This document shows, piece after piece, positions 51,329-51,418 of a stretch of DNA of 51,418 bases. Below the pieces are notes generated by a model. It had not been told where the DNA came from and did not search any database. It worked only from the letters and a program-made list of their open reading frames with translations. The translations under genes and the position numbers were made by a program. Every line of letters starts with the position of its first letter. The stretch's first letter is position 1. Source of the stretch: an uncultured bacterium (GTDB lineage Bacteria > Bacillota > Clostridia > Oscillospirales > Oscillospiraceae); the NCBI GenBank assembly GCA_948469375.1, contig CAOKLO010000022.1:1-51418 (forward strand), in the 5' to 3' direction.

Positions 51329-51418
51329 CTACTCTACGGTACAAAAGCCAGAGCTGGACTGGGTATCCTGTCGCGTATGCTCGTCAAATTCCGCTTGACT
51401 ATATTTCTCAATGCCAGT
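51329..51418 (-). CDS. 3' end of a gene running off the right edge
   Basis: An open minus-strand frame of 29 residues (GIEKYSQAEFDEHTRQDTQS and on, ending SGFCTVE) reaches a TAG at 51329. Two hairpins follow the stop, as expected for a real gene end. Only the tail is visible, so no function can be given; the context suggests an ICE gene. Confidence 0.5.
   Translation of the reverse strand, partial: TGIEKYSQAEFDEHTRQDTQSSSGFCTVE

Overview
The window looks like a high-GC gut Clostridium-class bacterium, most like the Oscillospiraceae (Flavonifractor/Lawsonibacter/Oscillibacter type). This rests on codon bias, S-layer (SLH) surface proteins, Firmicutes-style Shine-Dalgarno sites, ECF transporters and an accessory gene set typical of integrative conjugative elements (ICEs) from that group. 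The species assignment is inference; no rRNA is present.

Layout. (1) 1-8.6 kb is mobile-element territory: ArdA-type antirestriction protein, small ICE proteins, an Rpn-like nuclease gene next to a 5'-truncated copy, an AbrB-like protein, an attachment region built on a tRNA 3' end, tyrosine integrase, excisionase, a MazF/PemK toxin and a sigma-like factor. (2) 8.8-28.7 kb is one tightly packed minus-strand gene string of nine genes: a secreted beta-propeller-like protein, a 3081-residue SLH surface protein, a small unknown protein, an SLH protein with an alpha/alpha barrel, a membrane-anchored DUF4430 protein, EcfT, a TIM-barrel protein, a DUF2284 protein, and an EcfA-EcfA'-membrane fusion. 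It ends at a strong terminator. (3) 28.7-32.1 kb holds two iteron-like repeat arrays, a three-copy ~110 bp repeat family, a membrane-tethered XRE regulator and two small proteins. (4) 32.1-40.7 kb is a cobalamin locus: two minus-strand cobalamin riboswitches, then a plus-strand riboswitch leading a BtuFCD-type ABC transporter, a CGGC protein, the cobaltochelatase CbiK and, after a hairpin, a MoxR-type AAA ATPase/VWA pair. (5) 40.7-50.3 kb has two more cobalamin riboswitches, one before an iron-type alcohol dehydrogenase (divergent from a LysR regulator) and one before a six-gene Opp/Nik-type ABC transporter operon ending in a second CGGC protein. (6) 50.4 kb to the end returns to ICE-like sequence: a decayed sigma-like gene and the 3' end of a gene running off the right edge.

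How it fits together. Five cobalamin riboswitches in 18 kb make this a corrinoid/cobalt island. The most interesting part is the 19.5 kb operon. Its surface proteins carry three alpha/alpha (prenyltransferase-like) barrels and three DUF4430 domains. These are the bacterial counterparts of the alpha and beta domains that together enclose cobalamin in animal intrinsic factor and transcobalamin. They are coded with a dedicated ECF importer whose membrane part resembles cobalamin-type S components. I propose a cell-wall-anchored, intrinsic-factor-like corrinoid capture system feeding an ECF transporter. This is inference from domain composition and context, not proven. The flanking ICE genes suggest the island is, or was, mobile.
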